Assembly: GCA_963170165.1 (NCBI GenBank)
Contig: CAUJGQ010000176.1
Location: 1 to 33,553, forward strand
Source: Chloroflexota bacterium
GTDB taxonomy: Bacteria; Chloroflexota; Dehalococcoidia; CAUJGQ01
Direction of reading: 5' to 3'
Length of the DNA stretch: 33,553 nt
Shown: positions 14,919-23,224 of the stretch, piece by piece
How the letters are laid out: every line of letters starts with the position of its first letter
Numbering within the stretch: position 1 is the stretch's first letter
The notes under the pieces: model-generated
What the model saw: only the letters and a program-made list of their open reading frames with translations
What the model was told of the DNA's origin: nothing
Database searches by the model: none
Made by a program: the position numbers and the translations under genes

Positions 14919-15006
14919 GCCTGCCCGGCATCCTTCCCGCTTCGTGGCGGCTGCGCTATGCTGGCCGCTAACCGGCTGACAGGCTGACAGGCTGGGAGGC
15001 TCGAAC

Positions 15007-15954
15007 ATGACCACGCAGGATGCGCCGCGGGTAGAGGTCGTGCCCGCCTGGGAAACCGAGATGGTAGAGCTGGCGCCCGGTGTGCACACCTATGTGCAGG
15101 CCACGGGCGGCTTCTGCATCTCCAACGCCGGGTTGCTGGCCGGGCGGCGCAGCAGTGTGGCCGTCGATGCGCTGTTCGTGCCGCGGATGACCCGCGCCTT
15201 TCTCGATGCAGCGGCCCGCGTGCTGCAATCGCCGATTGAGACGCTGGTGAATACGCATCACCACGTTGATCACACACTGGGCAACCACCTGTTCGCGGGG
15301 CGGACCATCATCGGCCACGACCTCACCCGTGCCGAAATGCAGCGGACGGGTAACCCCGCCGCGCGCATCAGCGCCATCGCCCCTCACTTCGCCCAGGACC
15401 TGGCAGACCCCAGCATCAGCATCCTCCCGCCCAATGTCACGTACTCGGAGCGGATGACGCTGTATGTCGATGACCGCGAGGTGCAGCTGATTCACGTGCC
15501 CACCGCCCACACCATCGACGATACGCTGGTGTACCTGCCCGCCGAGAAGCTGCTGTTTGCCGGAGATGTGACGTTCTTCTATGTCACGCCGCTGGCCTTC
15601 GAGGGCTCGATCCTCGGCTGGCTGGCGGCGCTGGACATCCTCGACGGCATGGACGCCGAGCGCATCATCCCCGGACACGGACCGGTCGGCACCCCGGCGC
15701 ATACGGCGCTGCTGCGCGGCTACTTCGAGACGCTGCGCGACCAGGCCCGCCGCTGCTACGAGGCGGGTGACCCGGTGGAGCGGGCGATCATGAGCATCGA
15801 CCTCGGCCCCTATGCCGCCTGGGGCGAGCCGGAACGGATCGTGCCGAATGTGATGCGGCTCTACCAGGACTTCTCCGGTGTGCCCTGGGCGCCGCTGGAC
15901 CTGACCGCATCCGGCGCCCTCCAACGCCAATGGCTGGCGGCGCGGGGACGCTAG
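15007..15954 (+). CDS. MBL-fold metallo-hydrolase
   Basis: A 315-residue metallo-beta-lactamase fold protein. THHHVDH (83-89) supplies the H-x-H-x-D-H site (H84, H86, D88, H89), H168 lies in TAHT, D187 in FAGDV and H224 in IPGHGP. The domain is followed by about 80 residues of helices (YFETLRDQARRCYEAGDPVERAI), as in quinoprotein relay / SoxH-like MBL proteins. The ATG at 15007 follows GGGAGG. A possible -10 (TATGCT, 14957-14962) lies upstream. Its stop overlaps the stop of the opposing diguanylate cyclase in a shared CTAG. Confidence 0.9.
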   Translation: MTTQDAPRVEVVPAWETEMVELAPGVHTYVQATGGFCISNAGLLAGRRSSVAVDALFVPRMTRAFLDAAARVLQSPIETLVNTHHHVDHTLGNHLFAGRTIIGHDLTRAEMQRTGNPAARISAIAPHFAQDLADPSISILPPNVTYSERMTLYVDDREVQLIHVPTAHTIDDTLVYLPAEKLLFAGDVTFFYVTPLAFEGSILGWLAALDILDGMDAERIIPGHGPVGTPAHTALLRGYFETLRDQARRCYEAGDPVERAIMSIDLGPYAAWGEPERIVPNVMRLYQDFSGVPWAPLDLTASGALQRQWLAARGR

Positions 15955-16856
15955 CCGGGCGCGGTGACGCGGTTGCGGCCGGCACGCTTGCTGGCGTACA
16001 TCAGCGCGTCGGCACGGGCGATCACCTGCTCCCGCGGCTCGCCGGCACGGGCCAGCGTGGCGCCGATGGATACCGTGACCTGGAACGCTGCTCCCTCGTG
16101 CTCCACCAGCGAGGTGGCGATCAGCGCGCACATCCGCTCCGCCTGTGCCTGCAGTTGTGCCCCCGTTGCCACGGCGGCCAGCACCAAGAACTCCTCGCCG
16201 CCCCAGCGGCCGGCAACGTCACCGGCGCGCACGATGTGGCTGAGCGTCTGCGCGACAACCTTCAGCGCGGCATCTCCGGCTGCGTGGCCCCGCTCGTCGT
16301 TTACCTGTTTGAAGTGGTCGATATCCACGAACAGCACGCCAAAGGGGATACCAACGCTGGTCAGCGTCTCCAGCCGGTGGCCAAGGAGCATCTCAAGGTA
16401 GCGCCGGTTTGGCAGGCCGGTGAGCGGGTCGGTCATCGCCGCCCGTTCCAGGTCCTCCGCCCGGTGCTGGGCGCGCACCAGATCGGAGTCGTCGCTGAAG
16501 ATCTCGACCGCGCCGATCACGGCGCCATCCGGGGCATGGATCGGCGCGGCGCGCACGGAAACGGGATGGCGGTGGCCATCCTTGTGTTTGAGGAAGATGT
16601 GTGCCTCGCGCAGCCGGCCGTCGCGCATGGTCTCCGTCAGCGGACAGATCGTGTGGCACAGCTGTTCGCCCCGGCCATCGACATGCATGAGCAGGCCGTC
16701 CATGCAGCGGCGGCCGGTGACCTCGGCGGCGGTGTAGCCGGTAATGCGCTCGGCGCCTTTGTTCCAGTACGTGATGGTGCGTGACGGGTCAACGTAATAC
16801 ACCCCGTCGTACAGGTTCTCCACGACACTGCGGTGCAGCGATTCGTTCTGGTGCAT
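15951..16856 (-). CDS. PAS-GGDEF diguanylate cyclase
   Basis: A 301-residue cytosolic protein that should make cyclic di-GMP. Residues about 5-125 form a PAS domain (VVENLYDGVYYVDPSRTITYWNKGAERITGY). About 140-298 is the GGDEF domain with the active GGEEF motif at 219-223. An RxxD inhibitory site (R210 to D213) lies exactly five residues upstream, so product feedback is expected. The PAS domain holds three cysteines: C51 and the C67/C71 pair in LCHTICPL. This cysteine pattern recurs in a subset of PAS-GGDEF proteins and might sense redox state or bind a metal; that is inference. The ATG at 16856 follows GAGG. Confidence 0.93.
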   Translation of the reverse strand: MHQNESLHRSVVENLYDGVYYVDPSRTITYWNKGAERITGYTAAEVTGRRCMDGLLMHVDGRGEQLCHTICPLTETMRDGRLREAHIFLKHKDGHRHPVSVRAAPIHAPDGAVIGAVEIFSDDSDLVRAQHRAEDLERAAMTDPLTGLPNRRYLEMLLGHRLETLTSVGIPFGVLFVDIDHFKQVNDERGHAAGDAALKVVAQTLSHIVRAGDVAGRWGGEEFLVLAAVATGAQLQAQAERMCALIATSLVEHEGAAFQVTVSIGATLARAGEPREQVIARADALMYASKRAGRNRVTAPG

Positions 16857-16929
16857 ATGACCTCAGTCCATATGTCACCGTCCCCCCAGAGCTAGCTTCG
16901 GTCAGTGCGCCCTCCGGCTTGAGGGTGGC

Positions 16930-17370
16930 CTATGGCGCGGCGCGGGCATCAATCACCTCCAGCGGCGGCAGGCCGAGCAGCCCCGCCAGCGTGTTCGTCT
17001 CTGATACCAGCCGGTGGCCGCGTTCGTAGGCGTCCGGCCCGTCGAGCACGACGACAGCGGCGTCCAGCTCTAGCATCCCGGCCGCGGCACGGGTTCGATT
17101 CAGCTCGTTGATTTCACGCTGGAGCCGGGTGGAGACCGTGGCATCGGTCAGGATCAGATAGGCGGGTTGCAGGCTGGCGGGGCGGCGTGGCCGCAGCCGC
17201 TTCGGTGCGGGCGGGTTGGGTGCGCGGGGGATGTACGTATGCAGGATGCGGGCATGCTCCGGGCCGGATTCCATCGCTGCCGGCCGGCTGCCCAACCCCG
17301 GCAGCACCGCCCACACGAGCGCCAAGCTCCCCGTCAGCAGCGTCAGCCCGGACACCCGCACCCAACCCAT
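16930..17370 (-). CDS. Exported or membrane-anchored protein of unknown function
   Basis: A 146-residue protein with an N-terminal hydrophobic segment (VSGLTLLTGSLALVWAVLPGL, residues about 5-25) that is either a signal peptide or an anchor. A proline/arginine-rich linker follows, then a soluble part with ATVSTRLQREINELNRTRAAAG (helical) and AAVVVLDGP. No family was recognised. The ATG at 17370 follows GGGGAGG at 7 nt, preferred over the start at 17418. It sits between a diguanylate cyclase and a cupredoxin on the same strand, with no evident operon link. Confidence 0.6.
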   Translation of the reverse strand: MGWVRVSGLTLLTGSLALVWAVLPGLGSRPAAMESGPEHARILHTYIPRAPNPPAPKRLRPRRPASLQPAYLILTDATVSTRLQREINELNRTRAAAGMLELDAAVVVLDGPDAYERGHRLVSETNTLAGLLGLPPLEVIDARAAP

Positions 17371-17536
17371 CGCACCACCTCCCCGGGCCGCGCGGGTGCG
17401 GCGCTCTGCTTCCATCATCGGCGCCGGCGCGGGCCGGGGCGGTGCTCGCGCGCGGTAGCTGAAGCAGCCGGGGGGGAGTAGGCCGCGGGCGCGGACCGCG
17501 CCGCACGGCCTGGCAGTGGCAGGGAGGGATGGCGCG

Positions 17537-18022
17537 CTACTGCGCGGGCAGGACGGTGAAGCTGCCCACCATCCACAGATGCAGGCTGCAGAAATACGAG
17601 TAATGGCCGGGGTTCAGCGCTGTGGTATCCAGGTTCCAGGAGGCGCCCGGCTGGATCAGCTCGGCGCGGGTTGGGGAGGAGTCGAACAGCCGGCCGTATT
17701 CCAACGCCCGCTCCAGCGTAGCGGCGCTACCGGCGGCCGCGGGGGCGCTCAGGCTGGTGACGGAGTGCGGGCGGAAGTTGCCGGCGGCGCTGACAAACTC
17801 AATCGATTCGCCCTGGATCACCTCGATGTGCGCCGGGAAGAAGCTCCACAGGCCGGTGTCGGCATCCACCGGGTTGAAGCCGCCGTTGTTGTCATAGATC
17901 ACCACCCGGGCGTTTCCCGCCGCCGCGGGCTGCGCGCCGTTGGCCACACCCAGCGCCAGCGAGCCGCTCACCACCAGCCCCAGCAGGGCGCGTACCGCCA
18001 GCTTTCCGGTCAGACGCTTCAC
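17537..18022 (-). CDS. Secreted cupredoxin (plastocyanin-like)
   Basis: A 161-residue exported protein. A signal peptide runs to about residue 30 (LLGLVVSGSLALGVANGA). The mature part is a cupredoxin with likely type-1 copper ligands H86 (FRPHSV), C145, H148 and M151 in YFCSLHLWM, a C-x2-H-x2-M arrangement. A long insert (about 95-125) separates the first His from the Cys loop. It probably acts as a periplasmic or cell-surface electron carrier; the partner is unknown. The ATG at 18022 follows GGAGGG at about 9 nt. A 12-bp palindrome lies 28 bp upstream. Confidence 0.83.
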   Translation of the reverse strand: MKRLTGKLAVRALLGLVVSGSLALGVANGAQPAAAGNARVVIYDNNGGFNPVDADTGLWSFFPAHIEVIQGESIEFVSAAGNFRPHSVTSLSAPAAAGSAATLERALEYGRLFDSSPTRAELIQPGASWNLDTTALNPGHYSYFCSLHLWMVGSFTVLPAQ

Positions 18023-18049
18023 AACCAGCCCTCCGGTGGCATCGGTTTG

Positions 18050-18061
18050 TTCCCGGGAACG
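18050..18061. promoter_or_regulatory. Perfect 12-bp palindrome upstream of the cupredoxin
   Basis: GTTCCCGGGAAC is fully self-complementary, and a GGGAAC half-site repeats just after it. It sits 28 bp upstream of the cupredoxin start and could be a dimeric regulator's operator. The regulator is unknown. Confidence 0.35.
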
Positions 18062-18091
18062 GGAACGCCACCGGCAGCATTACGACGGGTG

Positions 18092-18133
18092 ACGGATGGC
18101 GGATTCCTGGATCTGCTGGTCCGCTATCCGTCC
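18092..18133 (-). terminator. 13-bp hairpin downstream of the ornithine cyclodeaminase-like gene
   Basis: GACGGATGGCGGA (18092-18104) and TCCGCTATCCGTC (18121-18133) pair at 12 of 13 positions on the DNA, the remaining one being a wobble or A-C depending on strand, around a 16-nt loop. It lies 38 nt after the stop of the upstream minus-strand gene and before the cupredoxin promoter, as a terminator would. No T-run is present. Confidence 0.45.
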
Positions 18134-18171
18134 GTCAGTACCAGTGGAACGGCAGCAGCCAAGCCGGCGGC

Positions 18172-19161
18172 CTAACCGCCCAGGGCGGCGGTCGTGCCCA
18201 GACCGAGCTGTTCGGCGCGGCGATAGACGCGGACGGCGAGTGTCAGATCCTGCATGGCGTTGCCGGTCGTCTTGAAGATGATGATGCCGGCTCCCTGCCG
18301 CCCGGGGCGCATCCCCGCGGCCACCTCGCCGATTTCGGCGTGAATGTGCGCTTCAGTCATCCGCCCCTCACGGATCGGGATCACGACCTCGCCCGCCTCG
18401 GCCAGCGCCCCGGCGCGCGTATCGACGATCAGGCGAGCGCGGAGCACCGCCTCGGTGTCGAGTTCCCGCGTCTCGGGGGTGAAGGCGCCCAGAGCGCCGG
18501 CGTACGCCCCCGGCTCGATCAGGCTGCCGGAGAAGAGCGGTTCTGGTGAGGTGGTGGCGGTGATGACAATCTGGGCGCCGCGCAGCGCCTCGGCCGCCGT
18601 CTCCACCCGGCGCAGTCCGGGGCAGCGGTCCCCCAGCGCTGCCCGCATCGCCGCGACGAAGGCGGGAAAACGCTCGGCGTGGGGGTGGACAACCCGAACA
18701 TCGCGCACCGGCCGCACGGCACACACTGCCTCCAGGCTGGCACGGGCAGTGGCCCCGGCGCCGAACAGCGCCACCGTGTCCGCTCCCGGGAGGGCGAACA
18801 GCTCCGCGCCCAGGCCGATGGCGGCGCCGGTGCGTATCCGTGTCAGGGTGGCGCCCTCCAGCAACGCAACCGGTGTACCCGTGGTGTCATCCATCAGCAG
18901 CACCGCCGCCTGTACCACCGGCAGCCCGCGGCCCGGGTTCTCGGGCGTGACCGACACCAGTTTGAGCCCGGCGAAGCCCAGCGTCCGGCTGTAACCCGGC
19001 ATGAACAGTGCCATGCCGCCAGCCACCGGCACGTGGGCACGCACCGGCACCACCGCCTCGCCAGTGGCCAGCGCCACAAACGCTTCCCGCGCGGCGGCAA
19101 TCGCCTCGGTCATGCTGACGGTACGGGCAAGGGTGGCGCTGCCGATGATACGCACAGGCAT
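18172..19161 (-). CDS. Ornithine cyclodeaminase / mu-crystallin family protein
   Basis: A 329-residue protein of normal length for the family. The N-terminal part shows GFAGLKLVSVTPENPGRGLP and the RTGAA motif (about 110-114). A Rossmann nucleotide loop is at VALFGAGATARA (about 130-141), and the C-terminal FKTTGNAMQDL is the family's closing signature. Members include ornithine cyclodeaminase, alanine dehydrogenase and ketimine reductases, and the exact substrate cannot be told. The ATG at 19161 fits the family start (MPVRIIGSATL). The longer frame to 19344 overlaps the DUF983 gene and lacks similarity. The ribosome site is weak (GAGCGG). Confidence 0.9.
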   Translation of the reverse strand: MPVRIIGSATLARTVSMTEAIAAAREAFVALATGEAVVPVRAHVPVAGGMALFMPGYSRTLGFAGLKLVSVTPENPGRGLPVVQAAVLLMDDTTGTPVALLEGATLTRIRTGAAIGLGAELFALPGADTVALFGAGATARASLEAVCAVRPVRDVRVVHPHAERFPAFVAAMRAALGDRCPGLRRVETAAEALRGAQIVITATTSPEPLFSGSLIEPGAYAGALGAFTPETRELDTEAVLRARLIVDTRAGALAEAGEVVIPIREGRMTEAHIHAEIGEVAAGMRPGRQGAGIIIFKTTGNAMQDLTLAVRVYRRAEQLGLGTTAALGG

Positions 19162-19312
19162 ATCCGCCGCTCGTGATTCGTCCGTTCGGGAACCCAGCGC
19201 CGCCATCATGCCAGGCGGCAGTAACGGAGGGAAGGGAGCACAGCAGCCGCACCCCGTTACCCCCAGCAGGGCGGTTGCGCTCTGCGAGACGCAGGCAGCC
19301 GGACCTACCTGC

Positions 19313-19687
19313 TCACACCTGTGCGTTCGCCGGGAGATCGCCAATCACGAAGAAGTAGTACGTCATCAGCCACAGGCTCTTGGAGGTGGGGTAGAAGAGG
19401 AACGCGCCAAGCAAGGCGGCAAGGACAGCGATGATCAGCGCGGTCCACATCGAGAGCACGCCGGTGAAGACGAGGATCAACACCGGAAACAAGGTCAGCA
19501 CGGCGATCAAGGTGTAGTCGAACACCAGCGCGCCCAGGAAGAAGCCGTCTTCTCGCTCGAACTTCAGCCCGCAGCGGGTACAGGTGCGGTTCATGCGCAG
19601 CCAGCGGCCAAACAGGGTGTTGCCGCCGCAGTTCGGACAGCGGTGCAGCAGCCCGCGCGTCACTACCTGTCCTCGTGATACCTGCAT
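19313..19687 (-). CDS. DUF983 family membrane protein
   Basis: A 124-residue protein. Two zinc knuckles (C17/C20 in RCPNCG and C36/C39 in RTCTRCG) are followed by LKFEREDGFFLGALVF and two hydrophobic helices (about 52-75 and 82-98), the standard DUF983 layout. It is an inner-membrane protein of unknown function. The ATG at 19687 has AAGGTGA upstream. About 150 nt without features separate it from the cyclodeaminase-like gene. Confidence 0.9.
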   Translation of the reverse strand: MQVSRGQVVTRGLLHRCPNCGGNTLFGRWLRMNRTCTRCGLKFEREDGFFLGALVFDYTLIAVLTLFPVLILVFTGVLSMWTALIIAVLAALLGAFLFYPTSKSLWLMTYYFFVIGDLPANAQV

Positions 19688-19768
19688 GTCACGTCACCTT
19701 GGCCAAAGGGTGTGGCCATCGGGGGCCGGCGCATCCCGGCCCTGACGCCCAGCGTACCGCCCTTGCCG

Positions 19769-20767
19769 TCAGTCTGCCGCCCACGCTTGGGGTATGGACG
19801 CTTCGCGGTGGGGCGCGCGGGCATCGAGCACACGGTATCCCGCATCGGAGGAGCTGCCCAGTCCCAGCCGCACCGCCTCCCGAATCTGGCGGTAGCTCCA
19901 GGGGTCGCGCGTCAGGGCGCACTCGCGATAGCGCTGGAGCAGCCGCACTCCCTCGACATCCAGCGCCACCCGATCCGCTCCGGCGAGGATCACACCGGGC
20001 CGGCGCACCAGGCCGTAGCACGGGCCGCCGCGCACGTACACCGCCCGGGCATCCATCAGCACCAGATCAGGCGTGACGGTGGCGGCGATTTCCGCAATGC
20101 GCTCCTCGAAATGGCCGCCGAAGTGCAGCCGGGCCCGATGGCGGGGACGGGCGCAGCCCACCGAATGCTTAATGCTGCCGGTGAACTTGGACAGCCAGTG
20201 CGTCTTCAGGCAGCAGGCATACACCAGCCGGTCACACTCCAGCAGCGGCCGGGCTATCTCCAACCAGCCGAAGAACCGGCCAGGGCTACGCACGGCCGAC
20301 CATTCCCCCTCCGGAAAGATCGCGACCTCCGCCCCCTCGCGCGCGCAGGCGGTGAATACACCCGTTCGGGCCATCTCAAAGCGGGTGCTGGTGGGCGGAT
20401 GGCGCGATGACTCACCAACTATCACGCGGCGGGCGCCGTGATCGTAGAGCAGGCGGATGATCGCGACCAGAAAGGGGATATCGGTGGAGTTGGGCGGCGG
20501 GTCGCCGGAGTTGAAATTGGGTTTGAGCAGGACGGTATCGCCGGGGCGCACCGCCCGGGCAAAACCCCCGGCCAGCTCTGCTGCCCGTGCTACCCAGGCC
20601 GTCAGCTCCGGCCCAGGCTCGCTGATGCGCGGATGGCGCAGCCCGTTGAACGGCGTGCGCAGCGCATACCCCGGCTGCCGGCCGCCCCACACCCGCGCAA
20701 CTACGGGGAGCGCGGCGTCCGGCGTCCGGTATCCGGTATCCGGGAGTGGCGATTCGTCGTGCGGCAT
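19769..20767 (-). CDS. DUF362 domain-containing protein
   Basis: A 332-residue protein. The DUF362 core is seen in VRPGDTVLLKPNFNSGDPPPNSTD, ARRVIVGESSRHPPTSTRFEMARTGV, LKTHWLSKFTGSIKHSVGC and TPDLVLMDARAVYVRGGP, ending with the DRVALDVEGVRLL segment. Many DUF362 proteins carry a C-terminal ferredoxin domain; this one does not. Its function is unknown. The start at 20767 has no clear ribosome site, so a non-ATG start slightly downstream is possible. Confidence 0.85.
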   Translation of the reverse strand: MPHDESPLPDTGYRTPDAALPVVARVWGGRQPGYALRTPFNGLRHPRISEPGPELTAWVARAAELAGGFARAVRPGDTVLLKPNFNSGDPPPNSTDIPFLVAIIRLLYDHGARRVIVGESSRHPPTSTRFEMARTGVFTACAREGAEVAIFPEGEWSAVRSPGRFFGWLEIARPLLECDRLVYACCLKTHWLSKFTGSIKHSVGCARPRHRARLHFGGHFEERIAEIAATVTPDLVLMDARAVYVRGGPCYGLVRRPGVILAGADRVALDVEGVRLLQRYRECALTRDPWSYRQIREAVRLGLGSSSDAGYRVLDARAPHREASIPQAWAAD

Positions 20768-20820
20768 CTCTGCGCACGCTAGCAGCGCGGGAGCGGGCTG
20801 GCAAACAGGGGCGCGGAGCG

Positions 20821-20853
20821 GGCATCGCCGGCAGGGCTACCTCGCCGGATGCC
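20821..20853 (-). terminator. Bulged hairpin after the unknown 242-aa gene
   Basis: GGCAT and CCGGC (separated by a 2-nt bulge) pair with GCCGG and ATGCC around an 11-nt loop, 11 nt past the stop of the gene at 20864. There is no T-run. Confidence 0.35.
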
Positions 20854-20863
20854 GGTTGTGGCG

Positions 20864-21592
20864 TTACTCCTCTTCTGGCTCCTCCGGCGGAAACTGCTGG
20901 ACTTCGTAGCTGCTACCGGTGGCGCGCAGGGCGATGGAGGCGCCGCGGCCGTCGGCAGCGCGCTTGCGTGGAGGTAGGCCGTCCACCATCTCCCGCAGCG
21001 CCCCAGCCGCCGCCGCGCCCTCGACGACCACGCCGATCACGCCGTTGTCGCGCAGCGTCTCCAGGTCCGTGGCGGAGATGGCGGCATCGACGGGCATCAG
21101 CAGCGGCTTGCGGGCGAAGGCCGTGACACGGCGCAGGTCCAGCGAGCGCTGAACGGTTAGCGCCCCGGACAGCGGTGTCACAAGCAGCGCGTCCAGCGGC
21201 AGCGCCTCGATGGTGCGCAGCGTGGCCTCGGCCGTGTCCAGCGCCAGCGACATGACGAATCCCAGTTCGTCTTCCAGCAGCGCCGAAGCCGGCGTGGTGG
21301 CGGCATCGAACACCACAAAGCCCGCGCCTGCTTCGCGCAGCGCCTTCGCTGCCTCACGATCTGCCAGGGCGGCGGCGGAGCCCCACAGTGCCGCCGGGGC
21401 CGCGCCCGCTGCCGGCGCATCGGTGAGCAATACGGCATCCGCCCCGGCCGCGGCAATCGCGGCCGCCTGGGCAGCCGTACCCCGCGCCAGCACCAGCATG
21501 GTTGGATTCTTCTGCGCCGTCGCCACGGCAAAGCCAATCGGCCGCGACTCGCGCCGCGACACCCGCCGCATGGCATCAGACAGCTTGCTCAT
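20864..21592 (-). CDS. Unknown protein, possible TIM-barrel-like
   Basis: A 242-residue soluble, alanine-rich protein. It shows repeated beta-strand/helix units such as AAQAAAIAAAGADAVLLTD, LREAGAGFVVFDA, PLDALLVTPL and LRDNGVIGVVVEG. This pattern resembles phosphate-binding TIM barrels, but no specific motif was recognised. The acidic tail (PPEEPEEE) is probably disordered. The ATG at 21592 follows GAGGTGA at 5 nt and is preferred over a GTG three codons upstream. It is alone on its strand stretch; the function is not assigned. Confidence 0.75.
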   Translation of the reverse strand: MSKLSDAMRRVSRRESRPIGFAVATAQKNPTMLVLARGTAAQAAAIAAAGADAVLLTDAPAAGAAPAALWGSAAALADREAAKALREAGAGFVVFDAATTPASALLEDELGFVMSLALDTAEATLRTIEALPLDALLVTPLSGALTVQRSLDLRRVTAFARKPLLMPVDAAISATDLETLRDNGVIGVVVEGAAAAGALREMVDGLPPRKRAADGRGASIALRATGSSYEVQQFPPEEPEEE

Positions 21593-21755
21593 CCGCGTCA
21601 CCTCGGTGATAGGAGGACAGGGGACAGGGGACGTGTGGTCCCGGCGCCGCGTCCGCTTTCCTGCACGATATCACCTTGGCAGCGCTCAGCGGCCAGCCTT
21701 CAGCGGACCGGTGTCCACACGAAGATCTGACCGCTGTCCGCGCGAGCAGAGCGGC

Positions 21756-22238
21756 CTACGGCCACAGCGCATCAAAGGGGGCGTAAGGCGGCTGAGGGGT
21801 TGGCGGTGGCTGGTCGTCACGGTCCCAGACGCGCACAGAGATGCCGTGGCGCTGGCGCAGCGCCCACACCTGCTCGACGAGCGCGCGGCGGCGGCCTTGG
21901 GGCAGCTCCATCAGGTGATACCAGCGGCTGTGCGCTACGCCATGGCGCGAACAAGTAGCCCCGCGGGTACGGCTTTCACCTTCTTTGTCCAGCTGGTGCT
22001 GGAGTGCGCGGCACACCTCATCCACCACCTCATCCGGAAAGGCCGGTGCAGACGGGTCGCCCAAGTACAGGTGTTTGGGGTCATGGAACCAGCGGCACGC
22101 CTGGTTGACGGTCTCCGCCAGCTCCACAGCAATCGGCAACGGCACGTCCTCATACGGGCGCAGATGCCACGCCTGGGCAAAGAACCGCTCGGTAGAGTAG
22201 TACGGGCCGCTGGCGGGCGTCGGGTTTGTCTCGGACAT
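21756..22238 (-). CDS. Unknown soluble protein (160 aa)
   Basis: A 160-residue protein beginning MSETNPTPASGPYYSTERFF with GGAGG at 6 nt from the ATG. It has a mixed helical composition with aromatic residues (QACRWFHDPKHLYLGD, HSRWYHLMELPQGRR) and no signal peptide or membrane segment. Codon use and the strong ribosome site support a real gene. I recognise no family. The flanking genes on the same strand (22419-22993) are also unknown and may be functionally linked, though about 180 nt separate them. A short 7-bp tandem repeat (GGGGACA-like, 21611-21631) lies past the end of this gene. Confidence 0.7.
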   Translation of the reverse strand: MSETNPTPASGPYYSTERFFAQAWHLRPYEDVPLPIAVELAETVNQACRWFHDPKHLYLGDPSAPAFPDEVVDEVCRALQHQLDKEGESRTRGATCSRHGVAHSRWYHLMELPQGRRRALVEQVWALRQRHGISVRVWDRDDQPPPTPQPPYAPFDALWP

Positions 22239-22418
22239 GCGAGGCCTCCGATGAGTAGACGAGCGGCCCGGCCCCCGGTCCCCATGCGAGAGGGCCGCGG
22301 GCCGGGCTCCGCGTGCGTCTGGTAGACGCGAATGGGCAAAGCTAACGGCCGCGCCCGCTACGAGCACGGGGCCAGCGCATCGGGGACGGACGGCACGGGG
22401 CGCCATGGCCCCACACCA

Positions 22419-22568
22419 CTAGAAACCGCGCGCCTGTAGCGCTGCAAAGGCGTCGTACGCCATGCTGCGGCGCTGTGTATCGCACAACTCCGCCGGCTGC
22501 ACGAACTCCTCGACCTTCGTCGCCGGATCGGTCTTGATGACCTCACCGATCTTCGTGGTGGTTGCCAT
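22419..22568 (-). CDS. Small unknown protein (49 aa)
   Basis: A 49-residue ORF, MATTTKIGEVIKTDPATKVE then EFVQPAELCDTQRRSMAYDAFAALQARGF. Its amphipathic, non-repetitive sequence and GAGGGGAC upstream suggest a real gene. It begins 17 nt after the stop of the 135-aa gene, forming a tight operon. No family was recognised. Confidence 0.6.
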   Translation of the reverse strand: MATTTKIGEVIKTDPATKVEEFVQPAELCDTQRRSMAYDAFAALQARGF

Positions 22569-22585
22569 GTCCCCTCACCCCCCCT

Positions 22586-22993
22586 CTATGCCTGGCTGGG
22601 CGCGTCTGGGCGTTCGCCACGCCGCCAGGAAGCCAACCGGCGTTCCTGTCCGGCCGTGTCGGGTTCGGCGCCCAGCAGCGGCAGATCAAAGTCCAGCTCC
22701 TCCAACGCATGGAAGACCCGGAGCAACAGGGCCGGCGCCCCCTGGTAGGCCGTGCGCGGAACGTTGAGGTCCACGCACTCCAGTTCGCCCCGGCTCAGAT
22801 CCAGCGCGTACCCGCCCAGGGCACGGCCGCTCTCCAAGGCGAGCAGCGCCGTACGTAGCTTGGCGAGCAGGCTGAGCCCGTGCCAGGGCTCTGCGGTTTC
22901 GTGCCGCCCGCCAAAGCCGGCGAGCGCCGCCTGCAGGCAATCGTGGATTGCCCAGGCATCGGTGCGGTCGATGGGCAGTGGTCGGGTGTTCAC
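22586..22993 (-). CDS. Unknown soluble protein (135 aa), GTG start
   Basis: A 135-residue protein starting at GTG 22993, six nt after a perfect GGAGG. The sequence (RTDAWAIHDCLQAALAGFGGRHETAEPWHGLSL, ESGRALGGYALDLSRGELECVDLNV, LLLRVFHALEELDFDLPLLG) is compact and globular without membrane segments. No family was recognised. The next gene (49 aa) follows after 17 nt, so the two are probably made together. Confidence 0.68.
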   Translation of the reverse strand: MNTRPLPIDRTDAWAIHDCLQAALAGFGGRHETAEPWHGLSLLAKLRTALLALESGRALGGYALDLSRGELECVDLNVPRTAYQGAPALLLRVFHALEELDFDLPLLGAEPDTAGQERRLASWRRGERPDAPSQA

Positions 22994-23224
22994 GTAACGC
23001 CTCCGGCGGGTGCACGTCCTGTTGTAGCCCAAACGTACGCCGGGCCGAGGGCCGCCCGGTATCACCCGTCCGGCTAACTTTGGTGGTCTCCGCTACCCCG
23101 GGCGCTTCGACATGGCTAGCTCAAGCTGTCAGGCACACCTAACAGTGGCAGTAGCAAGGACGGCGGTTGCCCCGTGGTGGCGCGGGTGTCACCCGTTCGT
23201 CACCGCGACATGACGGCAACACGC

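Noticed and set aside
14976-14998. Short tandem repeat (CTGACAGG twice) before the MBL gene
   Set aside because: Only two 8-bp copies; it could be chance and does not resemble a CRISPR or a known operator.
14968-16131. 387-aa minus-strand ORF
   Set aside because: Antisense to the MBL-fold gene and overlaps the diguanylate cyclase in another frame; no domain signal.
21611-21631. GGGGACA-like tandem repeat
   Set aside because: Two to three short copies in an intergenic gap; no spacer structure, so not a CRISPR and probably simple slippage.
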